DNA of 64,000 nt from CAZTZY01 sp964617765 (lineage in GTDB: Bacteria > Pseudomonadota > Gammaproteobacteria > Pseudomonadales > DT-91). Both the position numbers and the translations under genes were made by a program. Below are positions 27,217-37,750 of the stretch, one piece after another. Where the stretch lies: NCBI GenBank assembly GCA_964617765.1, contig CAZTZY010000003.1:11422-75421 (forward strand), in the 5' to 3' direction. Each line of letters begins with the position of its first letter. Position 1 is the first letter of the stretch. The notes beneath the pieces are model-generated. The model was not told where the DNA came from. It did no database searches and saw only the letters and a list, made by a program, of their open reading frames with translations.

Positions 27217-28169
27217 TGCATGCAAAATATTTTTTTATATTGATGGCGATTACGGTGCTTTCCTCCTGTGAGCATATCCCTGAAGGACCAGAGAAAACAG
27301 GTCAAGCCACCAGGGAAAAACAATCATCCGATTCGCGCTATAGTGTTGACCAGGATTTTTCTCCGGATTTATTGCTTGACCCAACAAAAATCGAGGATGC
27401 TATTCCTCGTGAAGAGTATGTAACTAAGGCAGGTAATAAAAGTCCTTACACTGTTTTGGGAAAAACCTACGAGGTGTTTCCTTCATCCAAAGGTTATAAG
27501 GGGCAAGGATTGGCCTCCTGGTATGGTCTGAAATTTCATGGCCATAAAACTTCCAATGGGGAAATATACGATATTTATCAAATGACTGCCGCGCATAAAA
27601 CGCTGCCAATACCTTGTTATGTGAAAGTGACCAATATGGCCAATGGCCGTACGGTAATCGTTAGGGTTAATGACAGGGGGCCATTCCATGATGGTCGCAT
27701 CATAGATTTATCTTATGCAGCAGCAACCAAACTGGGATATATAGGGAAAGGAACAGCGCAAGTTACTGTGGAAGCCATTGATGTTAAGGAGTGGCAAAAA
27801 AATTCTACGTATTCAGCGATTACGCCAGTCAATATAAATTCAGATATTATTTCTACAGATGGGGCTGCTGAAAGCAACAATACATCATCGGCCAGTGTGG
27901 GTATGGAAAGTAATGCCGCTTCCATGAATGTTATAACCAATACTGCACCTGGTTATATTTATTTGCAGGTGGGCGCTTATCTGGAACAAGCCCTTGCCCA
28001 AAATGTGCATAAAAAGCTTTATAATACCTACGCCAATGCAGTGAATATTGAGTCAGGTAGAGATCAGTACTATCGCGTACGTATTGGCCCTGTGCCGGAA
28101 AATGAAGTGGATAAAATTACCGCTGATTTGCATAGGCAGGGATTTCCAGCGCCTATGCGAATAAGGTAG
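27213..28169 (+). CDS. rlpA: Septal-ring lytic transglycosylase RlpA (lipoprotein)
   Basis: Outer-membrane lipoprotein that cleaves denuded glycan strands at the septum. The 318-residue protein has a lipobox LSSC (Cys19), a double-psi beta-barrel domain beginning GLASWYGLKFHGHKTSNGE and containing RVNDRGPFHDGRIIDLS with the catalytic residues, a Ser/Asn-rich linker, and a C-terminal SPOR domain (YIYLQVGAY to YRVRIGPV) that binds denuded peptidoglycan. The order and length are typical. Confidence 0.95.
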   Translation: MMHAKYFFILMAITVLSSCEHIPEGPEKTGQATREKQSSDSRYSVDQDFSPDLLLDPTKIEDAIPREEYVTKAGNKSPYTVLGKTYEVFPSSKGYKGQGLASWYGLKFHGHKTSNGEIYDIYQMTAAHKTLPIPCYVKVTNMANGRTVIVRVNDRGPFHDGRIIDLSYAAATKLGYIGKGTAQVTVEAIDVKEWQKNSTYSAITPVNINSDIISTDGAAESNNTSSASVGMESNAASMNVITNTAPGYIYLQVGAYLEQALAQNVHKKLYNTYANAVNIESGRDQYYRVRIGPVPENEVDKITADLHRQGFPAPMRIR

Positions 28170-28241
28170 ACCACCAGATATTTTATATAAAATCAATACC
28201 ATGTTCTTTTTACAAACCTATAACACTACTGAGTTAATATT

Positions 28242-29405
28242 ATGTTTTTACGCCTTAAAATAATTATTTTATTTGCGTTGTTTTCATCCTGCGTTTTTGC
28301 AGCTGAACCGGTACTTACATCATCTCCGCCCGAAATTGCAGCCAAGGCCTATATTCTTGTTGATGCTAATACTGGTTATGTCATTGCTGAAAACAAACCG
28401 GATCAACGTTTAGAGCCTGCCAGCTTGACCAAAATGATGACGGCGTATATTGCGGAATATGAAATTGCCAAAGGGACGATATCTCCCGATGACATGACTA
28501 CGGTCAGTGAAAATGCATGGGCCAAAAAATTTCCCGGTTCTTCATTGATGTTCCTTCAGGTGGGCACGCAGGTTTCTGTGCGTGATTTATTAAAAGGGGT
28601 AATCATATCTTCAGGTAATGATGCGACTGTCGCTTTGGCTGAGCATATTTCCGGTTCTTCAGATGCTTTTGCTGATGTCATGAACCGGCATGCAGAAAGA
28701 TTGGGACTTAAGGATAGCCATTTTATGAATCCACATGGTTTACCTCATGTAGACCATTATACAACGGCACGCGATATGTCAGTTTTGGCGAGAGCGATTA
28801 TTCATGATTATCCTGAGCAATATAAAACCTACGCACAAAAATCCTATATGTATAACAATATTGAACAGCCTAACAGAAATCTTTTGTTGTGGAGTGATTC
28901 CACTGTTGATGGTTTAAAAACCGGACATACTGACGGCGCAGGTTATTGTCTCGTCGCCTCTGCTAAAAGAGATGATATGCGTTTGGTTTCTGTAGTGATG
29001 GGAACAGCTTCTGAGAAAGCACGTGCAACAGAAACACAAAAACTGTTCGCTTATGGGTTTCGTTATTTTCAGACTATGAAGTTGTTCACCAAGGGGCAGC
29101 AGGTTGCCGATGTGCGTATCTGGGGCGGAGAAAAAGAACAGTTAAAGCTCGCGGTTAAGGATGATATATGGGTGACTGTGTTGCGTTCACAAAAAGAAGG
29201 TGTAAAAACTGAACAAACCTTGAATAAGTATATAAAGGCACCCATAAAATCAGGAGATAAGCTGGGTGAGTTAATAGTTAATTCTGGAAATGGTATTACC
29301 TCCAGGCAAGATCTTGTTGCGAGTGAAGATATTCCTGAGGCAGGATTTTTTGGCAGGTTATGGGATATGTTGCAATTATTTATTTTTAAATTGGCTGAAG
29401 ATTAA
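28242..29405 (+). CDS. dacA: D-Ala-D-Ala carboxypeptidase, PBP5/6 family
   Basis: Low-molecular-weight penicillin-binding protein that removes the terminal D-Ala of pentapeptides in the periplasm. The 387-residue protein has a signal peptide ending near VFA, the three active-site motifs SLTK, SGN and KTG (GLKTGHTDGAG), the C-terminal beta domain and an amphipathic C-terminal membrane anchor (WDMLQLFIFKLAED). The choice of dacA over dacC cannot be settled from sequence alone. Confidence 0.93.
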   Translation: MFLRLKIIILFALFSSCVFAAEPVLTSSPPEIAAKAYILVDANTGYVIAENKPDQRLEPASLTKMMTAYIAEYEIAKGTISPDDMTTVSENAWAKKFPGSSLMFLQVGTQVSVRDLLKGVIISSGNDATVALAEHISGSSDAFADVMNRHAERLGLKDSHFMNPHGLPHVDHYTTARDMSVLARAIIHDYPEQYKTYAQKSYMYNNIEQPNRNLLLWSDSTVDGLKTGHTDGAGYCLVASAKRDDMRLVSVVMGTASEKARATETQKLFAYGFRYFQTMKLFTKGQQVADVRIWGGEKEQLKLAVKDDIWVTVLRSQKEGVKTEQTLNKYIKAPIKSGDKLGELIVNSGNGITSRQDLVASEDIPEAGFFGRLWDMLQLFIFKLAED

Positions 29406-29410
29406 TTGTA

Positions 29411-29680
29411 ATGACAGAACAACAGCCGCCAAAAATAGAATTCCCGTGTGCGTACCCCATAAAAGTATTGGGTGATGCGCGTGAGGATTTTATCGACAGG
29501 GTGTTCGAGATTATTCAATGCCATGCCCCTGAAATTGAGCGCAAAAAAATTATCACGCGAGATAGTCGCAAAGGTACTTTTATGAGCGTACATATAGTGA
29601 TTGTTGCTACCGGCGTTGATCAGTTGCAGAATATCCATCAATCTCTTCTCACTTACGATGCCGTAAAAATGGTTATCTAG
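29411..29680 (+). CDS. ybeD: YbeD/DUF493 family protein
   Basis: An 89-residue protein of the DUF493 family, an ACT-like small fold of unproven function that is almost always encoded between dac and lipB. Typical elements are [12 protein letters not shown] near the start and [13 protein letters not shown] in the middle. It starts 5 bp after the carboxypeptidase stop. Confidence 0.93.
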   Translation: MTEQQPPKIEFPCAYPIKVLGDAREDFIDRVFEIIQCHAPEIERKKIITRDSRKGTFMSVHIVIVATGVDQLQNIHQSLLTYDAVKMVI

Positions 29681-29685
29681 TCATC

Positions 29686-30327
29686 GTGCCCCATCATCAG
29701 CTACTTCATGTCAAGCAACTGGGTTTGCAGCCGTATGCAGTGACTTGGCAAGCGATGAAAACTTTTACTGATACCCGCGATGAAAATACTGTTGATGCTT
29801 GCTGGATTGTTGAGCATCCACCCGTTTTTACATTAGGTCAGGCGGGTAAAGAAATACATATTCTTTCAACTTCCAATATCCCTGTGGTGAAAAGTGATAG
29901 GGGTGGACAGGTGACCTATCATGGTCCTGGCCAGCTTGTTTTTTATTTTCTGATCAATATCAAACGCAAAAATATTAAGGTACGTGATTTTGTCCATGTA
30001 ATGGAGCAGTCAGTGTTAAAAACACTGGAGATCTATGGAGTACATGCAGAGCTTAAAGATGGCGCACCAGGTGTGTATGTGGCAGGAGCAAAAATTGCTT
30101 CATTAGGTTTACGTGTTAGAAAAGGCTGTACGTACCATGGGTTGAGTCTGAATATTGATATGGATTTAACTCCCTTCCAGCAAATAAATCCTTGTGGTTA
30201 TGCGGGATTAGCCATCACACAGCTTTCTCTGTTAACTTCATCGACGATTATTTTTTCTGAAGTTCAAAAAACATTGTTACATGTCTTTGCTGAATTACTC
30301 GATTATCAAATAAAAGTTTTACAATAA
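29686..30327 (+). CDS. lipB: Octanoyl-[ACP]:protein octanoyltransferase
   Basis: Moves the octanoyl chain from ACP to lipoyl domains, the first step of lipoate synthesis. The 213-residue protein shows [16 protein letters not shown], the catalytic Lys in [13 protein letters not shown] and the catalytic Cys in INPCGYAG. The start is GTG 29686, 5 bp after ybeD. In many relatives lipA follows; here the run ends and convergent genes begin, so lipA must be elsewhere. Confidence 0.96.
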   Translation: MPHHQLLHVKQLGLQPYAVTWQAMKTFTDTRDENTVDACWIVEHPPVFTLGQAGKEIHILSTSNIPVVKSDRGGQVTYHGPGQLVFYFLINIKRKNIKVRDFVHVMEQSVLKTLEIYGVHAELKDGAPGVYVAGAKIASLGLRVRKGCTYHGLSLNIDMDLTPFQQINPCGYAGLAITQLSLLTSSTIIFSEVQKTLLHVFAELLDYQIKVLQ

Positions 30328-30403
30328 ACTGATTTTAATCGAGATGCATTTTTAAAGTCGTTGTTTGCTATTGTGCTATGGATTTAAAAAGGATTCGGAG
30401 CTC

Positions 30404-30435
30404 GCTATGGTTATGGTATTAACAATAACCATAGC
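30404..30435. terminator. Perfect 11-bp inverted repeat between convergent genes
   Basis: GCTATGGTTAT (30404-30414) and ATAACCATAGC (30425-30435) form a perfect stem with a ten-base loop between lipB and the convergent sirB2-like gene. There is no T run on either side, so it is a weak or factor-dependent terminator, or another structure. Confidence 0.5.
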
Positions 30436-30445
30436 TAGTCAGGCA

Positions 30446-30826
30446 TTATAAAAAGAAAAGTGTATCGTGGGATTTTGCTACCAACACAATATAAATAAAA
30501 CTCAATAATGCCAGTGCAAAAAATACAACACGTTGCTGATTATTTTTCGCTTTTTTCAGCGTTAATACCCCTAAAACAATATAGGCAACCAGGGCAAATA
30601 GTTTTGCTGTTATCCAGCCACTAACAAAAGGATATTGGTGCGTAGTCACTACCAGGCCAATGGCGCTCAATAAAAGTAAAGTGTCAATAATGTGCGGTGC
30701 TATTTTAACGAATTTTTTTTGCAGTAAGGGCGAACCTCTGAATGCCCATATGCTGCGAGTTATGAAACCGAAGATGGAGAGCATGGCGCAAAGCATATGG
30801 ATGTGTTTTAAAGCAATGTAGGTCAT
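30446..30826 (-). CDS. SirB2 family inner-membrane protein
   Basis: A 126-residue polytopic protein of the SirB2/YchQ family. Four hydrophobic helices are visible, with an N-terminal LKHIHMLCAMLSIFGFITR typical of the family and TAKLFALVAYIVLG in the third helix. The family was named from an invasion-gene regulator but its molecular role is not established. It overlaps xseA by 4 bp and is presumably cotranscribed. Confidence 0.85.
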   Translation of the reverse strand: MTYIALKHIHMLCAMLSIFGFITRSIWAFRGSPLLQKKFVKIAPHIIDTLLLLSAIGLVVTTHQYPFVSGWITAKLFALVAYIVLGVLTLKKAKNNQQRVVFFALALLSFIYIVLVAKSHDTLFFL

Positions 30827-32196
30827 AGAATATTCCTTTTGTTGTTAATTTTGGTAACGGTACAGATGAGTTCCCCGTGAGCAAGAGTGGCGCTGATATT
30901 GTCGCCAATTTTACTGTTGTTGGTATCAGTGATAATAGCATTGTCCTTATTGCGTACAATAGCATAACCGCGGTTGAGGGTAGCTAAAGGGCTCACGGCA
31001 TCCAGTATTTGTGCTTGCTGTGCGAGTATTGATTGTTTCTCTTTCAGGTTTTGCATCATGGATTTATGCAATAGTTGTTGTAAGGTTTGCACATTACTCG
31101 CGTGTATATTAATTTTTGATGTTGGTGAGCGTTGATAAAAACGGTCTATCAGCATGGTCATCGTATGTTCTGCTGTTTGCCATTTTTTTTGCTGGGCATT
31201 AAGTAACTGCGTGAGTAATTGCTCAAACTGCAAATGAAAGTGGTGCAAGCGTTCACCAGGGTGTTTAAGGCTTTTCTGTAAAAGTTCCAGGTGTTTTTTG
31301 TATCTTTCTAACCTATTTTCTATATGGGTATCCAATTGCTGTTCATGGTGATCGAGCTGTTGAATCAGGGCATATTGATCGGGGCTGACCATTTCTGCTG
31401 CAGCTGAAGGTGTTGGTGCGCGTACATCAGCGACATAATCGGCTATGGTGATATCGACTTCATGGCCAACGGCACTGATGACGGGAATCTTGCAGTCAAA
31501 AATTGCGCGCGCCACACTTTCTTCGTTAAATGACCATAAGTCTTCGATAGATCCACCACCACGGCCAACAATGATGACATCAATGGTTTCAATATTTTCA
31601 CTGTTCCAGCGTTCTGCCATGGCAATGGCATTACAAATTTCAGCAGCAGCATTTGCGCCTTGTACGGCAGTTGGTATAACGGTTATTTCAAGCAAGGGAT
31701 AACGTTCATTTAAAACCGTCAAAATATCGTGTACGGCAGCACCCGTTGCTGAAGTAATGATTCCGATGTGTTTGGGAAACCGGGGTAAGGGTTGTTTGTG
31801 TTTGCTATCAAACAAGCCCTCAGCATTGAGTTTGGCTTTTAATATCTCGAACTGTTTTTGCAGTGCACCAATTCCGGATTCCTCAAGGTAATCGGCTATG
31901 AGTTGGTAATCACCACGGCCTTCGTAAATGCTGACGCTGCCCTGGATTATGACTTGCATGCCATTTTGGGGTTTTATGCGTAAAAACTGGTTTTTATTCC
32001 TGAACATGGCGCAGCGTATCTGGGCATTGGCATCTTTCAGGGTAAAGTACCAGTGTCCCGAGCTCGGTTGGGAAAAGTTCGAAATTTCTCCCATAACGGC
32101 TATTTTGCCTACGTGCATTTCAAGGATGCCTCGTGCGTACTGGTTCAATTCAGTCACGCTGAGAACGGGATTTTGCTCGCGGTTGCTGTTTGTCAT
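30823..32196 (-). CDS. xseA: Exodeoxyribonuclease VII large subunit
   Basis: Catalytic subunit of the ATP-independent single-strand exonuclease VII. The 457-residue protein has an N-terminal OB fold (VTELNQYARGILE to DYLEESGIG), the nuclease core with IIVGRGGGSIEDLWSFNEE and AVGHEVDITIADYVADVRAPTPSAAA, a long coiled-coil region for XseB binding and a C-terminal LNRGYAIV element. It is divergent from guaB with 128 bp between. xseB is not in the window. Confidence 0.96.
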   Translation of the reverse strand: MTNSNREQNPVLSVTELNQYARGILEMHVGKIAVMGEISNFSQPSSGHWYFTLKDANAQIRCAMFRNKNQFLRIKPQNGMQVIIQGSVSIYEGRGDYQLIADYLEESGIGALQKQFEILKAKLNAEGLFDSKHKQPLPRFPKHIGIITSATGAAVHDILTVLNERYPLLEITVIPTAVQGANAAAEICNAIAMAERWNSENIETIDVIIVGRGGGSIEDLWSFNEESVARAIFDCKIPVISAVGHEVDITIADYVADVRAPTPSAAAEMVSPDQYALIQQLDHHEQQLDTHIENRLERYKKHLELLQKSLKHPGERLHHFHLQFEQLLTQLLNAQQKKWQTAEHTMTMLIDRFYQRSPTSKINIHASNVQTLQQLLHKSMMQNLKEKQSILAQQAQILDAVSPLATLNRGYAIVRNKDNAIITDTNNSKIGDNISATLAHGELICTVTKINNKRNIL

Positions 32197-32324
32197 TATT
32201 ATTTTTACCGTTAATGCCTTAAAACCGAGATGAATACAGATTGTTGATTTACTGTTACGGCTGTAGAAATTATAATCACGTGCCTAACTCTAGCCAATTG
32301 CTTGATGCTTTTAAGGTGCCTCCC

Positions 32325-33794
32325 ATGTTGCGAATCCGCGAAGAAGCCCTCACATTTGATGATGTGCTGTTAATCCCCCGTTATTCCGAGGTCACTGCAC
32401 GCGATGTTAGCCTTAAAACGCGCTTAACTCGAGAGATTACGCTGAATATCCCGCTGGTTTCCGCGGCGATGGATACAGTCACTGAAGCCCGTCTGGCCAT
32501 TGCCATGGCGCAGGAAGGTGGAATTGGCATAATTCATAAAAGCATGTCGATTGCCGAACAGGCGGGACAAGTCCTGGCAGTCAAGAAACATGAAAGTGGC
32601 ATTGTCAAAGACCCTATTACCATCCAGTCAGATGCCCCGATCCGCGACCTGTTCGAATTAAAAGATAAATACAATATTTCCGGTGTGCCAGTTTTAAAAG
32701 GCGGCGATTTGGTGGGCATAGTCACCAATCGTGATGTCCGTTATCAAAACGACCTTGATGCCCCGATTTCCAGCATCATGACCCCAAAAGAGCGTTTGGT
32801 GACTGTGGGTGAAAGCCCGGATCCAGAGCATGTAAAACAATTGTTACATGATCATCGCATAGAAAAAGTATTGGTTGTTGATGACGATTTTAATTTGAAG
32901 GGCATGATTACAGTAAAAGATATTCATAAAGCCCATACTTATCCGCATGCATGTAAAGATAGCCAGGGTCGTTTGCGAGTGGGAGCATCTGTCGGTACCA
33001 GTCCGGATACCGAGGATCGGGTTGCCGCATTAATTGCCGCTGGTGTTGATGTTCTTGTCGTTGACACAGCACACGGCCATTCACGTAATGTGCTCGATCG
33101 TGTGCGTATGATCAAGGAAAAATACCCGAACATCCAGGTTATTGGCGGTAACGTAGCTACCGGTGAAGGTGCTATAGCCTTGGTCGAGGCTGGCGCCGAT
33201 GCGGTAAAGGTGGGTATTGGCCCCGGTTCGATTTGTACGACCCGAATTGTTACCGGCATCGGTGTTCCGCAAATTTCGGCGATTTCCAATGTGGCTGATG
33301 CGCTGAAACCTTACGACGTTCCTTTAATTGCTGATGGCGGCATTCGTTATTCGGGTGATTTTTCCAAAGCCATTGCTGCCGGTGCCCATGCAGTCATGAT
33401 GGGCAGTATGTTAGCAGGTACCGATGAAGCGCCGGGTGAGATTGAGTTGTTTCAGGGCCGTTCGTATAAATCCTATCGTGGTATGGGCTCAATTGGCGCA
33501 ATGTCCAAAACCCAGGGTTCCAGCGACCGTTATTTTCAGGATGCTTCTGCGGGTACAGAAAAGCTTGTGCCTGAAGGTATTGAAGGCCGGGTTCCTTATA
33601 AAGGCCATGTATCAGCAATTGTTCACCAATTGATGGGTGGTTTGCGTTCGGCAATGGGTTATACCGGATGTCTGGATATTGATGCGATGCGTACCGAGCC
33701 TGAATTTGTACGCGTAACATCCGCAGGCATGAATGAAAGCCACGTGCATGATGTCACCATTACCAAAGAAGCGCCTAACTACAAAGTATCGTAA
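32325..33794 (+). CDS. guaB: IMP dehydrogenase
   Basis: NAD-dependent oxidation of IMP to XMP, the committed step to GMP. The 489-residue protein starts [21 protein letters not shown] at ATG 32325 with AAGGTG upstream; an open frame to 32241 adds 28 unrelated residues. Two CBS domains (about residues 95-205) sit in the TIM barrel, the active-site loop [13 protein letters not shown] holds the catalytic Cys (about 305), and [10 protein letters not shown] is the flap. guaA follows after a terminator. Confidence 0.97.
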   Translation: MLRIREEALTFDDVLLIPRYSEVTARDVSLKTRLTREITLNIPLVSAAMDTVTEARLAIAMAQEGGIGIIHKSMSIAEQAGQVLAVKKHESGIVKDPITIQSDAPIRDLFELKDKYNISGVPVLKGGDLVGIVTNRDVRYQNDLDAPISSIMTPKERLVTVGESPDPEHVKQLLHDHRIEKVLVVDDDFNLKGMITVKDIHKAHTYPHACKDSQGRLRVGASVGTSPDTEDRVAALIAAGVDVLVVDTAHGHSRNVLDRVRMIKEKYPNIQVIGGNVATGEGAIALVEAGADAVKVGIGPGSICTTRIVTGIGVPQISAISNVADALKPYDVPLIADGGIRYSGDFSKAIAAGAHAVMMGSMLAGTDEAPGEIELFQGRSYKSYRGMGSIGAMSKTQGSSDRYFQDASAGTEKLVPEGIEGRVPYKGHVSAIVHQLMGGLRSAMGYTGCLDIDAMRTEPEFVRVTSAGMNESHVHDVTITKEAPNYKVS

Positions 33795-33813
33795 TGCGCC
33801 TAGAAATAAGTCG

Positions 33814-33844
33814 AAAAGCCCAGCGTTTGCTGGGCTTTTGTTTT
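33814..33844 (+). terminator. Rho-independent terminator between guaB and guaA
   Basis: AAAAGCCCAGC and GCTGGGCTTTT form a perfect stem around GTTT, followed by GTTTT. It suggests that guaA is only partly dependent on guaB transcription. Confidence 0.85.
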
Positions 33845-33885
33845 AACGAATTTACTTAGCTAACAGATAACAACAGAGATTTCTT

Positions 33886-35460
33886 ATGAGCCTGGATATT
33901 CACGCACAACGTATTCTGATCTTGGATTTTGGTTCACAGTATACGCAGTTGATTGCACGCCGTGTGCGTGAAGCCGGTGTCTATTGCGAAATTTACTCCT
34001 GGGATACTGCTGAAGAAGCGATTCGGGCTTTTAATGCCAAAGGTATTATCCTGTCTGGCGGGCCAGAAAGTGTCACCGAAGCCGGTTCGCCTCGCGCTGC
34101 CAATTGTGTGTTTACCATGGGATTGCCAGTGTTGGGTATTTGTTATGGCATGCAAACTATGGCAGAGCAGTTAGGTGGAAAAGTAGAAAGCTCAGCTGTG
34201 CATGAATTCGGTTATGCCAGTGTTGATGTGTGTGGGAATAGCAAGCTGCTGGAAAATATTATCGATCATCAAAAGGATGGTAAAGCGGTTCTTGATGTAT
34301 GGATGAGCCATGGCGATAAAGTCGTTATCATGCCGCCTAAATTTTCCCTGATGGCAGCAACAGAATCAGCTCCGATTGCAGGGATGTATGATCCTGAGCG
34401 TCATTTTTATGCGGTACAGTTTCATCCCGAGGTGACACATACCTTGCAGGGTCAGCGCATATTTGAGCACTTTGTACATAACATATGTGGTTGTGATGGT
34501 TTATGGACTTCAGCCAACATCATTGAAGATGCCATCAAGGCAGTCAGGGCAAAAGTTGGTACTGATAAAGTATTGCTGGGATTATCTGGCGGAGTGGATT
34601 CTTCAGTTGTTGCCGCGTTATTGCACAAGGCCATTGGTGATCAATTAACCTGTGTATTTGTCGATAATGGTTTGTTGCGTCTCAATGAGGGCGAACAAGT
34701 CATGAAAATGTTTGCCGACAATATGGGCGTCAAAGTGATTCGCTCCAATGCCCAGGATTTATTTTTGGGGCGTCTGGCGGGTGAGAATGACCCTGAAAAG
34801 AAACGCAAGATTATTGGTGGTACATTCATCGAGGTGTTTGATACAGAAGCCCAAAAACTAAAAGATGTAAAATGGCTGGCACAAGGCACGATATATCCGG
34901 ATGTGATTGAATCAGCGGCATCCAAGCATGGCAAGGCGCATGTGATTAAATCGCATCATAATGTTGGCGGGTTGCCAGCAGACATGGCATTCCAGTTAGT
35001 CGAGCCTTTGCGTGAATTGTTCAAGGATGAAGTGCGCCAATTAGGGCTGGAGTTAGGCCTACCTTACGACATGGTCTATCGTCATCCATTTCCCGGTCCT
35101 GGTTTGGGTGTGCGTATCCTTGGTGAAGTCAAAAAAGAATATGCTGATACTTTACGTTTGGCGGATGCTATTTTTATTGAAGAGTTGCATAAGGCCGATT
35201 GGTATCATAAAACCAGCCAGGCTTTTGCTGTATTTTTACCAGTAAAATCCGTGGGTGTAGTCGGTGATGGCAGACGTTACGCCTGGGTTATTTCCTTGCG
35301 CGCTGTAGAAACTATTGATTTTATGACAGCTCGCTGGGCACATTTACCTTATGAACTGCTGGAAGAAGTATCGCGTCGCATCATTAACGAAATACCTAAC
35401 GTATCTCGTGTTGTTTATGATGTATCAAGCAAGCCGCCCGCTACCATTGAGTGGGAATAA
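33886..35460 (+). CDS. guaA: GMP synthase (glutamine-hydrolysing)
   Basis: Aminates XMP to GMP using glutamine and ATP. The 524-residue protein has an N-terminal class I glutamine amidotransferase with catalytic Cys in LGICYGMQT and the His-x-Glu of QFHPEVTHT, then an ATP pyrophosphatase domain with the P-loop [11 protein letters not shown], and the C-terminal dimerisation domain ending KPPATIEWE. It abuts tadA. Confidence 0.97.
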   Translation: MSLDIHAQRILILDFGSQYTQLIARRVREAGVYCEIYSWDTAEEAIRAFNAKGIILSGGPESVTEAGSPRAANCVFTMGLPVLGICYGMQTMAEQLGGKVESSAVHEFGYASVDVCGNSKLLENIIDHQKDGKAVLDVWMSHGDKVVIMPPKFSLMAATESAPIAGMYDPERHFYAVQFHPEVTHTLQGQRIFEHFVHNICGCDGLWTSANIIEDAIKAVRAKVGTDKVLLGLSGGVDSSVVAALLHKAIGDQLTCVFVDNGLLRLNEGEQVMKMFADNMGVKVIRSNAQDLFLGRLAGENDPEKKRKIIGGTFIEVFDTEAQKLKDVKWLAQGTIYPDVIESAASKHGKAHVIKSHHNVGGLPADMAFQLVEPLRELFKDEVRQLGLELGLPYDMVYRHPFPGPGLGVRILGEVKKEYADTLRLADAIFIEELHKADWYHKTSQAFAVFLPVKSVGVVGDGRRYAWVISLRAVETIDFMTARWAHLPYELLEEVSRRIINEIPNVSRVVYDVSSKPPATIEWE

Positions 35461-35933
35461 TGACCAGCGATGAACAATGGATGCATGAAGCTTTATTGCT
35501 GGCTGATATAGCTGCTGATAAAGGTGAGGTGCCAGTTGGTGCCATTGTTGTGTTGGATAATATCATTATTGGCAGGGGATGGAATCAACCTATAACTACT
35601 AATGATCCTACTGCGCATGCTGAAATTGTTGCATTGCGTGATGCTGCAAAAAATATAAACAATTATCGTCTGGTCGATGCGGAATTATTTGTCACATTGG
35701 AGCCCTGTTCTATGTGTGCGGGGGCATTAGTGCATTCACGTATTCGTCGTTTGGTTTTTGGAGCGGCTGAACCGAAGGCTGGCGTCGTAATAAGTAAGCC
35801 TAATTTTTTTGAGCAGCATTTTTTAAATCATCAAATCACGGTGACTGGAGACATTTTAGCTGAGCTATCAGCACAGAAATTACAGGCATTCTTTCAGGAA
35901 AGAAGAATGGAAAAGAAAGCTTTAAAAGAATAA
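35460..35933 (+). CDS. tadA: tRNA-specific adenosine-34 deaminase
   Basis: Deaminates A34 to inosine in tRNA-Arg(ACG). The 157-residue cytidine-deaminase-fold protein has the zinc site as TAHAEIVAL (His and proton-shuttle Glu) and LEPCSMCAGA (two Cys). ATG 35460 overlaps the guaA stop (TAATG); a GTG nine bases earlier is possible. The 3' end overlaps the convergent mltF by 12 bp. Confidence 0.95.
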   Translation: MTSDEQWMHEALLLADIAADKGEVPVGAIVVLDNIIIGRGWNQPITTNDPTAHAEIVALRDAAKNINNYRLVDAELFVTLEPCSMCAGALVHSRIRRLVFGAAEPKAGVVISKPNFFEQHFLNHQITVTGDILAELSAQKLQAFFQERRMEKKALKE

Positions 35934-37412
35934 GCCTGAAACACGCAGTTTATCATCTGCAGTAACATCAGGAGTTTGCTGATCCTGAATCACATCATCC
36001 AGTAGACGTACTATCAGTTTCGATTCTGGAGTTGGTTTTTCGTTATATTGTGACGGGAAATGCCATTCAAGAATATCGTAATAATGGCGAATATTTTGCA
36101 CGTAATCGACAGGTTCTTGGCCGCGGGCATAGCCATAATGCGTAAATTGGTTCCACTCTTTGTCCGCCAATAAGGGTAAACGTTTTTTTACATTACTCCA
36201 TAGATTCGGATCTTCATCATGAAAAGTAGCGATTTCCATGGCATCCAGCAAATGTGCAAGACCTACGTTATAAGCAGCCAGAGTAAACCATGTGCGGTCG
36301 GGTTCTTTTATGGAAGAAGGTAATTCCTTGTAGATTTTTTTAAAATATTTTGCCCCGCCATATAAGCTTTGATCGACATTAACCCTGTCTTCAACGCCCA
36401 TATCCATTGCAGTATCGTTGGTTAACATCATCATGCCACGCACACCGGTTGGGCTTCTGGCTTCTGGATCCCAATGTGATTCCTGAAAAGCTATTGCTGC
36501 TAATAAGCGCCAATCCATTTTGTGTTCGAATGCTACTTGTTTTATCGAATCTATATAAATAGGCAGACGATTATTCATAAGAAACGAGAATGACCTTGAG
36601 CCTAGTTTATCCACATCATCGGCATGTCCATAATAGCGTTCAATATAATGCGCGATGGTACCATCTGCTTTAGCAGTAGTTATGAAGGCATCCAGTGACA
36701 TTTTGAGTTTGGGGGAGCTGTTTCTGGACAGGGCTAGGCTGACCGGTTGCGAATAATAAATCGCAAAAGCTGCCCGCGTATGTAAATACAAAGAATGCTT
36801 GCTTAAATAAGTTTGTGAATCAATGACCGTAAAATCGATTTTACCTTTATTAACCAACGAGAGCAGATGGTCAATAGAGTGATTGGAAAATTCCCATTGC
36901 ATATCGCCGTAGTGCGATTTTAGCAGGCGATACTTTTCACGATTTTGTTCGGTATCCTGAACAAGAATTGTTTTATGCGATAAATCATCAAAGCTGACGG
37001 GAGCGATGGTTCCAGCCCTATAGACCAGCTGAGTAGTTGATTCCATATAGGCAGGAGTTTGTGGGTACGTATTCTGTCTTGCAAGGCTCATGGGTTGGCC
37101 AATTAATGCAACATCTGCCAGGCCTTGATCCAGAGCATTGTATATATCATCAGGATTTTCAGCTAAAACCAACTCTAGTTCGTAATGATATTTTTTTGCA
37201 AATGCTTGAATTACCTGGAATTCCATTCCGTCAGGGCCATTTTTCCCTTCAAAGTAAGTATTAAATGAGGGTTTGGTGATAACCCTGAGAATTGCGCTGT
37301 CGGGAGATTGTGCCGCAGATTCATAAGCTGTGCGGCTGGATATAAACAGGCTCAACATCACCGTGCTGATTGTCATAACTAATGACAATTGTCGTCTGAT
37401 TGAACGTTTCAT
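35922..37412 (-). CDS. mltF: Membrane-bound lytic murein transglycosylase F
   Basis: Two-domain periplasmic enzyme. After an N-terminal signal or anchor (MLSLFISSRTAY) comes a solute-binding-protein type 3 domain (about residues 40-265, beginning LRVITKPSFNTYFEG) that acts as a regulatory ligand module in MltF, then an SLT domain with the catalytic Glu in IAFQESHWDPEA and SPTGVRGMMMLTNDTA. The length of 496 residues is normal. It is transcribed away from purL and converges on tadA. Confidence 0.93.
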   Translation of the reverse strand: MKRSIRRQLSLVMTISTVMLSLFISSRTAYESAAQSPDSAILRVITKPSFNTYFEGKNGPDGMEFQVIQAFAKKYHYELELVLAENPDDIYNALDQGLADVALIGQPMSLARQNTYPQTPAYMESTTQLVYRAGTIAPVSFDDLSHKTILVQDTEQNREKYRLLKSHYGDMQWEFSNHSIDHLLSLVNKGKIDFTVIDSQTYLSKHSLYLHTRAAFAIYYSQPVSLALSRNSSPKLKMSLDAFITTAKADGTIAHYIERYYGHADDVDKLGSRSFSFLMNNRLPIYIDSIKQVAFEHKMDWRLLAAIAFQESHWDPEARSPTGVRGMMMLTNDTAMDMGVEDRVNVDQSLYGGAKYFKKIYKELPSSIKEPDRTWFTLAAYNVGLAHLLDAMEIATFHDEDPNLWSNVKKRLPLLADKEWNQFTHYGYARGQEPVDYVQNIRHYYDILEWHFPSQYNEKPTPESKLIVRLLDDVIQDQQTPDVTADDKLRVSGLFF

Positions 37413-37750
37413 GTTTCTAATAGTAACCGTAGAAATCCACTTAAAACAGCTTGACGAAATATTATTTATCTGAATGGAAATGTTTTTTGTTTAAAAAACA
37501 CGCATTATTGATGAGTATTGAAATCTGGTGGAATGTGCCCTAAGTCTGATTTCATAAGGGTTTGCGGGTAGCATTAATGAACAAAAAACGATCAAAAAAG
37601 CACCTCAAAAGCTCGTTAGACTTTTTTGTTATAAGGAAGCGAATCAGTCTTTTTATGGTTAAAAACCATCGTTTCCATGAAATTTTTTCCAAAAGAAAGT
37701 AGAATAAGCGCCATTTTTAACCCATCGAATAACGGGTAAGGCTATTCTAT
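37413..37750. other. Intergenic region between mltF and purL
   Basis: A 338-bp divergent promoter region without a gene. Just before purL, AGAATAAGC (37701-37709) is mirrored by GGCTATTCT (37740-37748) with a smaller ACCC/GGGT repeat inside, so the leader mRNA could fold and cover the AAGG ribosome-binding site. I did not recognise a known riboswitch. Confidence 0.45.
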
